A stretch of DNA of 64,000 bases from Antitrichia curtipendula (lineage: Eukaryota > Streptophyta > Bryopsida > Hypnales > Leucodontaceae). Positions 46,201 to 58,248 of the stretch are shown piece by piece. The notes beneath the pieces were generated by a model, which was not told the DNA's origin, ran no database searches, and saw only the letters and a list, made by a program, of their open reading frames with translations. Numbering within the stretch: the stretch's first letter is position 1; every line of letters begins with the position of its first letter. The stretch is from assembly GCA_951230915.1 (NCBI GenBank), contig OX579635.1, positions 17,050,001-17,114,000 on the forward strand, in the 5' to 3' direction. The position numbers and the translations under genes are program-made.

Positions 46201-47872
46201 GAGTACCTTGGTTATCTGAGGGTTAATCCTTTCAATGGGTGTGTACATGATTGAGTGGACCATTTTTCATGTCATAGTGTGTTTTTCAGCAAGACCTTTG
46301 CACTGGAAGCCACATTGTAGATAATTCACTACACCATTATATCTATAAATTTGAACATACATTCTGAATGTGAATGCAAAGACACTTTGTAATTATTTAG
46401 AAGGTCTCTTCTTCAATAAAGACCTATGGACTTCTAAAGTTGCAAATTGGATTTAGAAAACTCCATATAGCATTTTATAAGAGTTTTTAATATAAAAAAT
46501 AATCTTGTTATTGTATTAGTGACTGATTATGTGTTGCAGTGTAGATTGAGGTTACTAGAAATTGTATTGCTTTACTTGACATTGATTTTGAAATAGTAGT
46601 TAGAGGCTGAATTGAATCATATTTTCAAAAGTTCATATATAAATCAAAACAATGTGTTTTTTTATTTTTATTTTTTTGGAATCCTAAATGTTATCAAAAA
46701 TTGCAAATGGGCTTCAAACCAACATTGAAAATTGGACAAATATTGAACAATTGGCTTTTTTAAGATTTAAAGTACGAAAATGAGTGGATGATGCCACTAG
46801 GCATTTTAGGCGGGACACATTGTAGGATTCTAAAAGGATATTTTCCAATGCTTATCTTATACTACTATGTGTCTCTCTCTGGATTATTGTGTTCATTTTC
46901 CTTATACAAAGTTTTTTTGGCTAACCTTGTCGTGAAATATGTAGATATGGACTTTTGCCACATTTGGTCTACTCAACTATGCAAACATTCAACCCCTAAA
47001 AAACCAAATGTTCAAATTTCAAACAATGGATGAACATCTATACATTCCTAGCATGCAAAAGTGCATTTGTCATCCATTATTTTTTTTTAAAATTTTTGTG
47101 TTAAATCTTTTACTTTTGTAACCAAAATTTTGTTGAAATTGTGGTATTGCAATAAAACGGTACAGAAAGGAAAAGGTGAAAATGGATAGTCTTGTTTAAT
47201 TGGCATGATTCAAGGCACCAAAAATTATGATTCTTTTGCACAAAGTTGTGAAGTCTAGAAGTGGTATAGATTTCAGAATGCATAGTCTAAACATAAAAAT
47301 GCCAAGTTTATAGAAATATATTCCAATTTAACAAATTGACATTAAAAGAAGAAAATGAATAGGAAAATGGCATATGGAATATTGCTATATCTAAATGGAA
47401 TTTTCCATTTGTGCTATTTCATGTAATTTGTTGTCAATATAGCCAACTCAAATGCAAGCATAACTTTGGGGATATGGAGTCAATGTATTTGAAATTAATA
47501 CAAAAATATATTGTATAATCTCAAATTATATATTCCATAATTTTTGAAAACAAAAGTTAATTTTTTTATTTTGTAGACATGGATTGTTTTGTTGGTTTTT
47601 AGTATTGTGGAGTATCCAAAACAATGAACCTCACTTGGATATTAAGAAAGAAGGTTCCTCTACTAAGATTACATCTACTTGTTGAGGGATTTTCAAATGA
47701 AATGATTTTCTTGTCTCCACATAGGTGCAAAGAAGGCTCTCTTGAGCATGCATTTCTAGATATTCAAAAATATGTTTCCATAATTTGAAACTCTATAAAA
47801 TATATAGAGATGAGATGAGATGAAATTTAAATTTTATAAAATTATGAAGAAATGAACTATCAGTTTGTTTTA
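46201..47872. other. AT-rich stretch without genes
   Basis: Fragments of the repeat copies (for example CAAATTTCAAACAAT words near 47010, also at 63530) and a degraded element end at about 47335. No gene. Confidence 0.35.
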
Positions 47873-48604
47873 GGGTGAATGCAAGAAACACCTGTACTAT
47901 TTGTTGCGTTTTACTACAGTACTCATGACTTTTTCTGGAGTACTTTAAAATTAGAAAATTAATTTGAAAAAAATTTGAAAAATATGAACAATCTATACAC
48001 CTCTAAGATGAAGGTTTTCACCAAAGGAAATTGATAGAAAAATTCTCTAAGTAGGAGAACTTAAAAAGCGTCAAACCTCAAGAAAATACATACCTTCATG
48101 TTTTAATTCGGAAAAAATAGTAAAAATAAGTAAATACAAAAAATAAAAAGTGGACATTTGCAACAATTCTATGGAGATGGTCATTCACCAGAAAAAACAC
48201 CAAAATAATATTTTATATGTTTCAAAATTCAAGCAGAAAGAAGCTCTTTTTGTAGACTTCCACACCACATAAAAATAACTTTTTTCAAAATCCCTCATCT
48301 GGAGAGATGTAAGTCTACTAGAAGACCATCTCGTCCAAATTTCATCTCAAAATCATTAAAAAAAGGTACTCCTTAGTACTAAAAACCTCCAAATCTCATT
48401 TGTGACATTTAATCACTAATACTGTTTTAATATTAAAATATTTTTGAAAATTATGAAAAAATTATGTAAGGTGTATGATAGACATGAGTACCTTCTCTAG
48501 AAATCTTGAGTCATTTCGAGCAAAAATGCAAAAGTTATGGCCAAAAAATAGATCAGCACTTAGCTTGTGACAAGAAATAGTACAAGTGTTTCTTGCATTC
48601 ACCC
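47873..48604. mobile_element. 732-bp element with 30-bp inverted ends GGGTGAATGCAAGAAACA
   Basis: GGGTGAATGCAAGAAACACC (47873) and its inverse TGTTTCTTGCATTCACCC (to 48604) extend about 30 bp with two mismatches. TTTA occurs on both sides. No ORF. Confidence 0.75.
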
Positions 48605-49699
48605 TTTATTCTTTCTAATGTTTTCATTATTTTCTAACAATTAAAAAACATCAAATCACCTTTTGGGGTAAAATTTTCCATCCACTTATTTTGTGCATAA
48701 CTTTTAGAGATTATCTTTCTTATACCTAAATTTGAGAATAGGATATTATAGTGTTCTTCTAATTATCCATATATATTTCTATTTTTAATATTTTATTCCA
48801 AAAGGTCACTGTGCTCCCAATACTACTTTCTCAAATGGCCATATACAACAAAATGAGGCAGTGCTTAGTATTTACACCTTTTTCAACTTCAAATTTTATT
48901 GAAGAATATTGGTCTATAGTTTAGTTGATCTAATCATATGATAATAATCTATGAATCATATTGTACAACAGTTGATTGAATTATTATTCTAAATTACATT
49001 TTACTATACATCTTTACAATTTGGGGAATATAATAGACTACCCATGGTCTTCAAGGGGTTATGAAGAGAACTTCAAATGAATAGAGAATAGAAATTGTTG
49101 TATACTTAGGTGCATGTAGAAAATTCATACGTAGAAAAAATGCCTTACTGTGATGTTGAAGATTTAGGTGATGCAAGTGATTTAAGTCGGAGGTAATCTT
49201 TCTATATGCACACATTTTATATAGGTGAGCCTAGCTTGTGGCTATTGTTGAAAAAACAAACCCTATTCAATTAATGGAGAATTTCATTATAATGGTGCCA
49301 TTCCTCAATTTCGATAGTTTTCAAATTTCACACCAAGAAGTTTGAAATGTATACTCGTCCTAGATGTCTAAAATCTTCACTTGTCCTAGATGGCACTTTT
49401 AAGGTTCAAACTACACGGACTAAAATCTATATTAGTCCTAGATTTCTGAAATCCATACTAGTCCTAGATGACACTTTTACAGTTCAGACCAAATACGTGA
49501 TATGAAAATTGACACACTAAATACTGCCATTTTAATCAATATGCATTTCTAAGCAAGCTATGTCAAGCAAAATGCAAGGTCCGTACTATCCAACATCTAC
49601 AATAAGTTGAATGCCACAAGAATGAGCTAAGGTTCGGTATGGAGAGCGTGTCCCTTTGACTCTTTGAGTAGATTGCAATTGGTTTATAGATAAAGAGAG

Positions 49700-49736
<37 letters not shown>

Positions 49737-50195
49737 CAATAGAATATGTCCTCTAGTGGAATAGGTCTCGGATTGCATGACAACATCACTTTAGAGAGGT
49801 TTAAGGCATTAGAGAGGGTCCGCACTATATAGCATTAGAAAAATTCTGAGGCCTTTCGAGGGCCGTTCTGCAATCCTTCCAAGACCCCAAAGTTTAATTT
49901 TTTTTTGCTTAAAAATTCTTTTTTTCCTACACACGCTCACCTTCCGTCGGGCTGTTGGATGACTATCACCAATTCAAAATCCAAGTACAAATATTTAATA
50001 ATCAAGGTTTAGGAATTCTAATTTATTTTAACCCTCATTTTTAAATAACTTAAATTTGTATGCACCTTACACACTAAATAAGTTGTGAAAAAACAAGCAA
50101 ATGTCCAAAATATTTCAATAACCGTCTAGTATCCAAATTTTTTTGTATGGCAATGAGAAGTACTTATTTCATGGACAATTGAGAGATTGTAGATG
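48605..50195. other. AT-rich stretch with degraded elements
   Basis: It contains a degraded TGGGSAATTT-type element (about 49274-49545), a TA microsatellite (49701-49730), and near 49650 a 30-nt stretch similar to the leader of the lectin kinase pseudogene. No gene. Confidence 0.4.
49701..49730. repeat. (TA)n microsatellite
   Basis: Fifteen uninterrupted TA units. Confidence 0.95.
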
Positions 50196-50797
50196 GGAAG
50201 AGAATCAGTTTATAAAAGTTGGGTAGTAGTAGTTAGCGCAATCCATGTGGGATATGTATATTAGGCTTAATAGGAGCTCAACCACTCATTGTTAAGTTAA
50301 AATAAGAATTGTTCTCAAAGTCAAATTTTAGACCTCATTTAGGCATAGTAGAATGAAAATTTTCAAACAATTTTGAACTATAAAAAGTTGGAAAATTTAA
50401 GCTAAATTTTATATTTAAAAATTGGTTTTAAGGTTTAGAGCCTATAAATAAAAGTTATGGACAAAATGTAGAGAGGATCTTTGAAAATGTAAAAAAAAAT
50501 GTTCCTTCCAGCCCCTCTTTGAAATTTGGCCATAACTTTTAATTGGAGTCTCTAAATATCAAATGGATTTATGGAGAGGAAAGTTAACTTGATTTTGCAC
50601 ATTAACCTAGTTCAAAATTGTTTGAAAATTTCATTCTACTATGCTTAAATGAGGTCTGAAATTTGACTTTAAGAACAATTGTTATTTTAACTTAACTATA
50701 AGTGGTTGAGCTCCTATTAAACCTAATTTACATATCCCACATGGATTGCGCTAACTACAACTACAAAATTTGTATAAAGTGCTTCTCTTCTCAACTT
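50196..50797. repeat. Large foldback repeat B (arms about 280 bp)
   Basis: AGCGCAATCCATGTGGGATA on the left matches the complement of TATCCCACATGGATTGCGCT on the right, and similarity continues to the centre near 50490. The transcript would form a long hairpin. Confidence 0.8.
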
Positions 50798-51408
50798 CAA
50801 GCATGCTACACTATGTGGCTTGTAAAGCTAGTCATAAAATTTTAGAGTTCTTTAAATTTAATGGCAACTAGCATTAAAAGCCACTTCACTTTGTTTAATT
50901 TCACTTAATTTGTTCATTTGTTGATTAATCACCATGCATTTTGATAAAGGTGAATATTAAACAAAACTTTGCTACAGGCTAATTACAAAGTCCTAACGTC
51001 CTTCCCGATAGTCAAAGCATTTGACCACCCATTGTAGTTAGATTTGTCACGGAGCCTATTTTCAATTAATAGATTGGTTTGGTCGCTTTCTGGCGGCCCT
51101 CTTTAGGCCTGATTTTCTCTCTAATGGAAGTTACCCTTGTGGTACACATGCCACATCTTCTTCAAGCCACGAAGCATTTTAACAAGAATATTTTCCCTTT
51201 TCTTTGACAAGGTGAGGTCCAGCACTTATTGCTCGTCCCACTCTCATTAATTGGCACCACTTATTTGATTCCAGAGGCCAAGACCCCCGTTAGACCTATT
51301 ACATTGCCGAGGTTTATTCACTCATGGAGGGTGCACTGTACTAGCTAGCCTCATCATCTTGGTTGCATGAGAAGATTGTGTTCCTTTGAGCAGATTGCAA
51401 TTGGTTAG
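50798..51408. other. Upstream region of the lectin receptor kinase pseudogene
   Basis: No repeat covers most of it. It may hold the old promoter. A GCGGCCCTCTTTAGGCCTG dispersed word is at 51093. Confidence 0.3.
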
Positions 51409-53577
51409 ATGAAGAGGGTTCAGTGTGAGACGCTTCTATGTAGTCTCATCCTCTTCTTTGCCGAGTTGCTTCTCGCAGTTCGCAGTGAAGGCATCGACAT
51501 CAAGTTCCCGTCCTTCCCGGACGACGACCACCTCATCCTCTTTGGAGACGCGGAATACAACCCCGCCCATCAATCGCACATCCTCAACGCCCGCGCCAGG
51601 AAGCAGGTGACCGGCAGTTGCGGGGAGTTGGTCCATGAGCAAGGAGTGCAAATTCAGGAGGTGGCCACCGGCCAAGTGGCTTCTTTCAGCATGTCGTTCT
51701 CCTTTTCTTTCACCACTTACGGGGAGCCTTGGGATGCGAGTGAGAATCCCACGTCCGGGACCGGATTGGCCTTTGCATTTGCGTGCACCACGAGCCAGCC
51801 CTGGATGGGAAACAGACATTTTCCATTCCATGCTTTCAACAGTTGCATCGGTTGGCGAAATGAAACCGGGATCCACACTGCTAAAGGTTTTGGATTGCTG
51901 ATTAATACGGAGTATGCTCCCTATCGGGGTGTCTTCAGCAACAATTACATCGAGATCATGAAAAATTACGACTACGAGATGGGGAACCCCGCCTATTCAC
52001 ACAATCTCTGTGGCCACAATCGCACCCACTGCTCGTACTTCACCAATGGGAGAGTTTTCAAGGCTTGGATTGACTTCAGGAGCTCCACCAAAACCCTGGA
52101 AGTGCGTCTGGCGAATGGGTCCGAGCTGAACATGACGAAGCCTCTGCATCCTCTGCTGCGCATCCCGAATTATAAGCTCGCCAAGGAGATGGGAGATGAG
52201 GTGTACCTCTCGTATTGGGGAAATTCTGCTGTCAACCATTTCGAAGAGCACGAGGTTTTGTCCTGGAGCTTCTTCAGTCCTGGGATTCCGGAGTCGACCG
52301 TCCCTTCCTTCCTCAGGCTCCTCCAATTTTCCAAGATGAGAACAAACGTGGGGATCATGATAGGGGTCTTGGGAACGGTGGTGATGCTCTGGACGATCTC
52401 TTTGCTTGCCAGGTCATTCCAAGATCACTACAGATCCAGATCCTTACGTGATCCTGCGGCTGGACCGCATGTGTTCTCGTATTCGGAGCTTCGGAAGGCC
52501 ACTTCGAATTTCGACGCAAGCAATCTCTTGGGAAGTGGTGGATCGGGATCGGTTCATCGAGGCTTTTTGGGAGGGACCACTTGGATTGCGGTGAAACAGA
52601 TCAACTTCTCGGAATCAGAGCAGGCCAAGGCCGTCTAAGTGTCGAGTCTCGGCTTAATTCGACATCGGAATGTGGTGCAATTGGTGGGCTGGTGTCAAGA
52701 GAAAAGTCGGCTGTTGTTGGTTTACGACTGCCTGCCCAACGGAAGCCTCGATGCGTGGCTTCACAAGACGAGCGGAAGTTTTCATCGTCACTTGTTGTCG
52801 TTGGAAATACGGCATTGCATTCTGGAAGGGGTGGGGGCAGCTTTGGAATACTTGCATGAGGATTGCCTAAAATGCATTCTGCATTGAGACATCAAGTCGA
52901 GCAATGTGCTTTTGGATGCAGATTTCAAAGCTCAGCTAGGAGATTTTGGACTTGCTCGCTTAATGGATCATCACAAGCCAGACAAAACCACTTTGGCAGC
53001 TGGGACTCTTGGCTACATGGCTCCTGAGATACCCTACACAGGCAAAGCAACCAAGGAATTGGATGTCTTTAGTTTTGGCATCTTGGTGTTGGAAGTGGTG
53101 TGTGGAAGACGTCTTTTTGATATTCAAGCAATAGAGACCGACGATCTTGTATTGCTGCACACCGTTTGGCGAGCTTATGAGGCTCAAGCACTGATGAATG
53201 TGGTAGATCCAAGGCTATTTGGGATTCTTGGTTCTCTACCTTCATCTCCAGACCCTTGTACAGTGAGTCGAAGCAATATAGCCACATCAACAATTGTGGA
53301 TGTGGACATTGAAGTTCAAAAGTTAGTGGTTGCCAATCTCCTTCGTTTGGGGCTCTTATGTTGCCTTCCCAATCCAAAGGCTCGACCACCTATGGCACAC
53401 GTGAATGGAATCTTACATGAGATAGGACACATTGTGAAGAATGTATCCATTGTCACCTCTATATCAATGCCTTCTTTACCATCCACTAAGCCTTTGGGAC
53501 TCTACCATTCATTAGAATTCTCACAAGTGGCTTTCTTCAGTAACTCGTCATCGCCTTCTTTAGAACCATCAACCTAG
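51409..53577 (+). pseudogene. L-type lectin receptor-like kinase, intronless, two in-frame stops
   Basis: One frame runs from ATG 51409 to TAG 53575, broken by TAA (52636-52638) and TGA (52885-52887). Order: signal peptide (residues 1 to about 26), legume-lectin domain (to about 290), transmembrane helix (about 312-332), then a Ser/Thr kinase with Gly loop (LGSGGSGSVHRG), the VAIK-equivalent Lys (IAVKQINF), DFG (GDFGLAR) and APE (GYMAPE). The first stop falls in the alpha-C region where related kinases have Glu. The second replaces the Arg of the catalytic HRD (ILH-stop-DIKSSN), consistent with CGA to TGA. Such plasma-membrane kinases sense extracellular ligands. Apart from the stops the gene is nearly intact, implying recent loss or stop bypass. 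Confidence 0.9.
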
Positions 53578-53824
53578 CTCAAATAATAAATATTAGTTGT
53601 ACAACTGTAGCAAAAGTTAGCAACAACACTCCCAATGCATATTTTTGTTTGCAAATTTTTATTTGCAAGAGATAAAGGAAATGTGTGCATGACAAATTAT
53701 AGGAAATCAATGCTTGTTGCATTCTAGGTTTTCATTGTGAACTTTAGATGAAATAATTGTATGATATTTCTTTGGAATGAAAACGTGATGGATTTTGTGA
53801 CAGGAGATCATACTTAATATAATA

Positions 53825-54093
53825 CTCCCTCCGTCCTACAATGATTGTCTTTTTTGAATGTCAAATTTTTTTGAGGCTATTTTGAGTAAATAAAAACACA
53901 CTTCTTTATGACTAATTTTATTTAGGTTGCAATGAACACATGCAATGTTCTTCATTGATTCTGATGATATAAAATTTGGAACCTTCCTTAATTATAATTT
54001 TCGCAATATGGTCAATGAAATTGGCTCAAAAAAATATCAACAGAATTGTGGACATTGATGGACAATCATGTCAGGATTGACCGACGGAGAGAG
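53825..54093. mobile_element. Stowaway miniature element (269 bp)
   Basis: The left end CTCCCTCCGTCC and right end GACGGAGAGAG are inverted, with TA on both sides (53823-24, 54094-95). This matches the plant Stowaway signature of the Tc1/mariner superfamily. It lies 250 bp past the kinase pseudogene. Confidence 0.9.
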
Positions 54094-54424
54094 TATAATG
54101 CAGACACTTATTATGATTCCTAAGTGACACTCCGTAGGAGACTCTTTGGGACTTTTTGTTGTGACATTTCTTTTTCAACACTGATCCACCACTCTTTAGA
54201 ACAGTTATTTCTGACCCTGGTTTTCAAAAATGTGGATAAGCACATGCCAGTGTCACGTCACGGTTGCTGCGTACAGCACGAGAATATTAAGGTCGTGGCA
54301 ACTGATGGGGATCAAATTGCACTGCGGCGATTCGCTTGCACGTTTGCAAAACGGTAAGTTACTAGTCCTCCCATTGAGGATCATCGTCAAGTCACGTGCT
54401 CATTTCTTGTGGACAGTAGCAGTC

Positions 54425-55345
54425 ATGGCAGGCGGAGACAAAAACGACCATCGCGAGAGAGGCGAAGCAGGGTCCATCAAACGACATTAACAGCGGAAGC
54501 CTGGCTGCTCGTGAATTGATAGTAATGTCATCAATTCTGAACACTGTGGAAGCACTTACTGCAGATGGTGAGGGAGCACGGCTGACAGCGGAAGAGCTGG
54601 CCAAGATTGTTAAGCCTGGGAAGCCCATCAAAATCATCTATCTTGGAAGACTATCCAGATGATGAACTGCCAGAAGTCGCCGAGCGGAGTGGTCACAGCA
54701 GGAGCAGATGGGCAAGGCGAGCGTCGCTTCGGATTGGAACAGATTGAAAAATGCTTGGTGGAGGACGCGGAGAACGGCTCCTTCGTAGACTTGCTCCATT
54801 TGGATGCAATCCCCACCCACCCACCCACCCATTCCCACGATGCGCTCTTGGGATCCCCTGCATCCGTCGTTGACGATACACTGACTTCATTAGAAAAAGC
54901 GCATGGTGGATTGAAGCTGTCGGATTACGGACAGCGAGATCCTGAGTTCAACATCAATTTCGACAAGGCCCTGGCGAGCACGGCAATCGAAACTGTACAG
55001 TTCCACGCGTTCCAGGGGCGAGGTGTATAATTGGTGTCGGATCTGGATCCTCTCTCAGCCTCAACATAGCCCGGCGTCCTCAGATCACGAGCATCAACTT
55101 CGACCAGCCTCATGTCATGGACGTCTGTCTTCACCCCCCATTCACCCCCTTTCTTGTACCATTCACTGCCCTGTAAAGCAGGCAAGGTTCCCTGTGATAC
55201 CAGGCAAGAAGTTCCAGCATCTTGTAGACTTACAAACCCTAAACCTACGTAAAGAGCCGGATTGTCACACGTACTGCAGAACTTTAGGGATTCGTCAATG
55301 ACAAGGAGTTGGAATCCTGCTATGAGAGACTTCCGTGAATCCGTT
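54425..55345 (+). pseudogene. Plant caffeate-type O-methyltransferase relict, multiple frameshifts
   Basis: Pieces in successive frames follow the order of plant COMT-like enzymes: an N-terminal start (ATG 54425), a dimerisation helix block (SLAARELIVMSSILNTVEAL, about 54498-54557, then a TAEELAKIV segment), a winged-helix end (RRFGLEQIEKCLVED, about 54722), a substrate-domain block with DPEFNINFDKAL (about 54938), and the SAM-binding motif I region (IGVGSGSSLSLNIARRP, about 55027-55077, then INFDQPHV). A later HVLQNFRD segment (about 55267) corresponds to the catalytic-His region. At least three frameshifts separate the pieces. No intact enzyme is encoded. A CCCA run lies at 54810-54830. Confidence 0.75.
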
Positions 55346-56593
55346 CCTGCTAGCTGCCATCTTCGTGAAGGTCAATCTCCCACAGCCTCCAATTCACAAT
55401 GCTCCCACTTTCTCCTCCACAAGGAAAATGCGTTGACGATTTGTCACCACAAGCGAACAGACGCTTGTGCGAACGGAAGATGCCACGCTAAATTCTGCGT
55501 GTTTGTTCCCCAGTTAATATCGCTGACTCAGACGATGAAAGCTGCCTCCGGATATTGAAAAACGGTTTCAAGACTGCAAGCTCACCATCCTCACAGAACG
55601 ATGCGAATGATGAGTATGCATCGAAGTTCAGAAATTTGCAAGCAGTAGCTGCCTCCACTCCATTGGAGCCAGAGAACGCAAATCACAGAATTACCCCCCA
55701 ATGGTACATTCACAACAAGGGTGAAGAGAAAACTGGGGGAGTAAAAATTCTAACCCGGTCGGGTTAACCTTCTAAGTAGGCCAGAAGTGCAGATGTTAAT
55801 CCTTGGAGTATGAAATACGAAAAGGGGAGGTCACTTGCACAACAGTTTGACTTCCAAAGACTCAAAGAGTGCTCCTGGGTTTTTATAGGCAAATGATTCA
55901 CGCAGTATCAAGAAGTTCGATTTCCATGGTAACCAATCCTTTTGGGGTTAATGCAGTTGCGTGTTTGGATGTGTCACTATATTTGCACTTCAAAGTACCA
56001 AATTGGGGTAGCCATGAAAGATTCTAAGTCTCCCATTTCTTCAATAATTCATGTATGATTATGATCTATAATCATTACAGTGTTATTAAAGTAGACAAGA
56101 TGCTTTCCATTGTAAATGGTTAGAAGCAAAATATTCTACAATTGTCAAACTCTTAACCTTAACCAAACAATGACTAGCAAAGCCATAGCTCTCTTTTAGC
56201 TATGCTATTGGGCAAAGCCAGCACACCCCATATGCATTTGATGGGTTAACTTACTAGTGTTATGAACTTCACAATCTTTCCACTAGTAATGTTACATTGG
56301 AGTGTTGCACATTGGAACCCAGGTACCAAACCTACCAAAGTTTTTTCAACCAATATGAAATTGCAATGTACTCTCTTCAAAGAATCTTAGAGTGACTCCT
56401 CCAAATCAAAGGGAAATGTACAAGACAGAATTCTTAAAACTGAGTTTTCTGTCATAGAAATTAATGTGGAGAGGGAGTTTCTATGGTTGCATTAAAACCT
56501 TAGAGTGATAAGCTTCAACAGCTTGACTGGGAAGTTCCACAGTTGAACCTCACTGTTAGACCGATGATCGATTTGGTCCATCAACCTGAGTAG
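55346..56593. other. Stretch without supported genes
   Basis: The first 450 bp are GC-richer and may be the 3' end of the methyltransferase relict (short open frames only). The rest is AT-rich and unrecognised. Confidence 0.35.
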
Positions 56594-56722
56594 CAGGGCT
56601 TTTTTTTTGGCAAAATTTTGCCAAATTGTCAGAAATCTGACCACTCTGGCTTCGTCCCTCCAGAAACTGGCCTCTACAGTGAAGCCAGCAAAGGGGACAC
56701 GGGTCAAAAAAAAAAGCCCTAT
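56594..56722. mobile_element. 129-bp hAT-like miniature element
   Basis: The left end CAGGGCTTTTTTTTTGGC and right end GTCAAAAAAAAAAGCCCT are inverted. TGAGTAG occurs on both sides (56587-56593, 56723-56729). This fits a hAT-type insertion with a 7-8 bp duplication, with small uncertainty at the right end. Confidence 0.6.
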
Positions 56723-56729
56723 TGAGTAG

Positions 56730-57593
56730 GGAGCAACATTCACAAAACTGGCTAAAATTCGCTCCATTGCTACTTAAAATTTTCAGTAGCTAAATGTACA
56801 TTGGAGAAAATCCTTGAAAAGAATAGATTGTGTTCAAGATTGCAACAACCAATAGAATTTGATAGCCAATTTGTAACTTCTTCCACATTGGAATTAGCAT
56901 ATATTTAGTCAGTTTTGTATTACAGTACTCCCAATAATCCCTTACAACTTGCAAAAGTCTTTTTTAAAAAAAAATTTTAATACTACTCACTCTCAAGGTA
57001 GCCAAAGTTGATGCTTGTCTTGAAGGTAGCATATTGCACTAAATTCCAAAAACTAATTCTGGGATTGTTGGTAGGGAGTTTCCACGATTGCAACAAAATC
57101 GCTCAACTAATATGGTCCAATCATGAAGTTGCTTTACTCCAAGACTGACTCAACCCCATTGCATCACTTGTATCATCCCCACTCCCCCATGAGGCTTCAT
57201 AGCCATCACTATTGACCGAAGCTCACAAGTCATCAATAAAATTCATCATTTGAACCAATGCTTTTTTTATTGGCTATCTAGTGCCACAAAAAAATAATTT
57301 GGCAAAAAAATGGCAAAAGATAGTGAAGTTTTTTGCCGAAAAGCTTTAAATTAAAAAAAATCTTTGATGAAATCACCAAATTTTGGATGAAAATAGAATT
57401 AGAGACATGTGATATGTGCAAATGTCATATTTTCTATCCAATATTTGGTTGAATGCTGAATTTGGAGCACCACTATAACATTTTATGTTGCCACTTTGGG
57501 ACTTCATAAAAAAGGAGAAAAAAAGCCCTGACTGGAACTAGTTTCCCTTCCACAAGAGAGTCCCTTGAGCTTATTGGATAAAACAACATGTCA
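56730..57593. other. AT-rich stretch without genes
   Basis: No gene or clear element recognised. Confidence 0.3.
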
Positions 57594-57960
57594 TTGCCTG
57601 GGTACATAACATTACTAACGTTCGTTGGGGGGGTCCCTTTTGCTTCCCCCGACATCGGGAGCCCCCAGCGTTCAAACTTACCCAGTGAAGGAGAAGTTAC
57701 CGCTTTTGATAGAAAGGCACCCGCTCCGCGAAATGTGGCGCCCGATGTTGACTGAAAAAACCTCGGAAGTTGCGCAGGCTTGTACTCGGGACCAACAAAG
57801 CAAACCCGTACCAGGCCACAATCTGGCAGAGTTACCATGCTGCAGAGCCAATCAAATGGCTTTCAATTAAACTGAATTCTCCCAGGCATCTCGGGGGGAA
57901 TTATCCCTCCAGTTGGGGGGAGGATGCAAACCCGGTTAGCAATGTTATGTACCCTGGAAA
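57594..57960. mobile_element. About 366-bp miniature element, GGGTACATAACATT ends
   Basis: CCTGGGTACATAACATTACT (about 57598) and the complement of GCAATGTTATGTACCCTGG (to about 57957) are inverted. The interior is GC-rich. A 121-codon minus-strand open frame spans it but has no protein features. The target duplication is unclear. Confidence 0.6.
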
Positions 57961-58011
57961 CAACACCTGGGGAAGGTAAGACACTTGAGAAGGATAGGAG
58001 GCTCTTGGGAG

Positions 58012-58248
58012 CCGGGGTGAATTGCCCCCTTGCTTGTCCTGACAAAGTCCATCCAAAGGTGCATATAAAAAAAGACCCCCTATTTTGTGCCATGTAAAAT
58101 CTATTGCCTATGGTCCCCTTAGCTAATTTGGGACCTTTGATTGCAATTATGAATTCAGAATTTGCAATAGAATTCATGCATGGAAAATAAAAAATTTCAG
58201 GGTTTTCCAAGGGGGACAAGCAAGGGGGTCAGTTCACCCTGACCCTCT
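58012..58248. mobile_element. GTGAATTGCCCCC repeat, complete copy with inverted ends
   Basis: GGGTGAATTGCCCCCTTGCT and the complement of AGCAAGGGGGTCAGTTCACC are inverted ends about 24 bp long. The interior matches the three adjacent units at 30.4-31.1 kb. Confidence 0.75.

Noticed and set aside
49563..49778. Minus-strand frame with Ile-Tyr repeats
   Set aside because: Generated by the TA microsatellite.
57473..57838. 121-codon minus-strand frame
   Set aside because: Lies across a miniature element and its flank; the stretch over the inverted end repeats in both ends, so it is not a gene.
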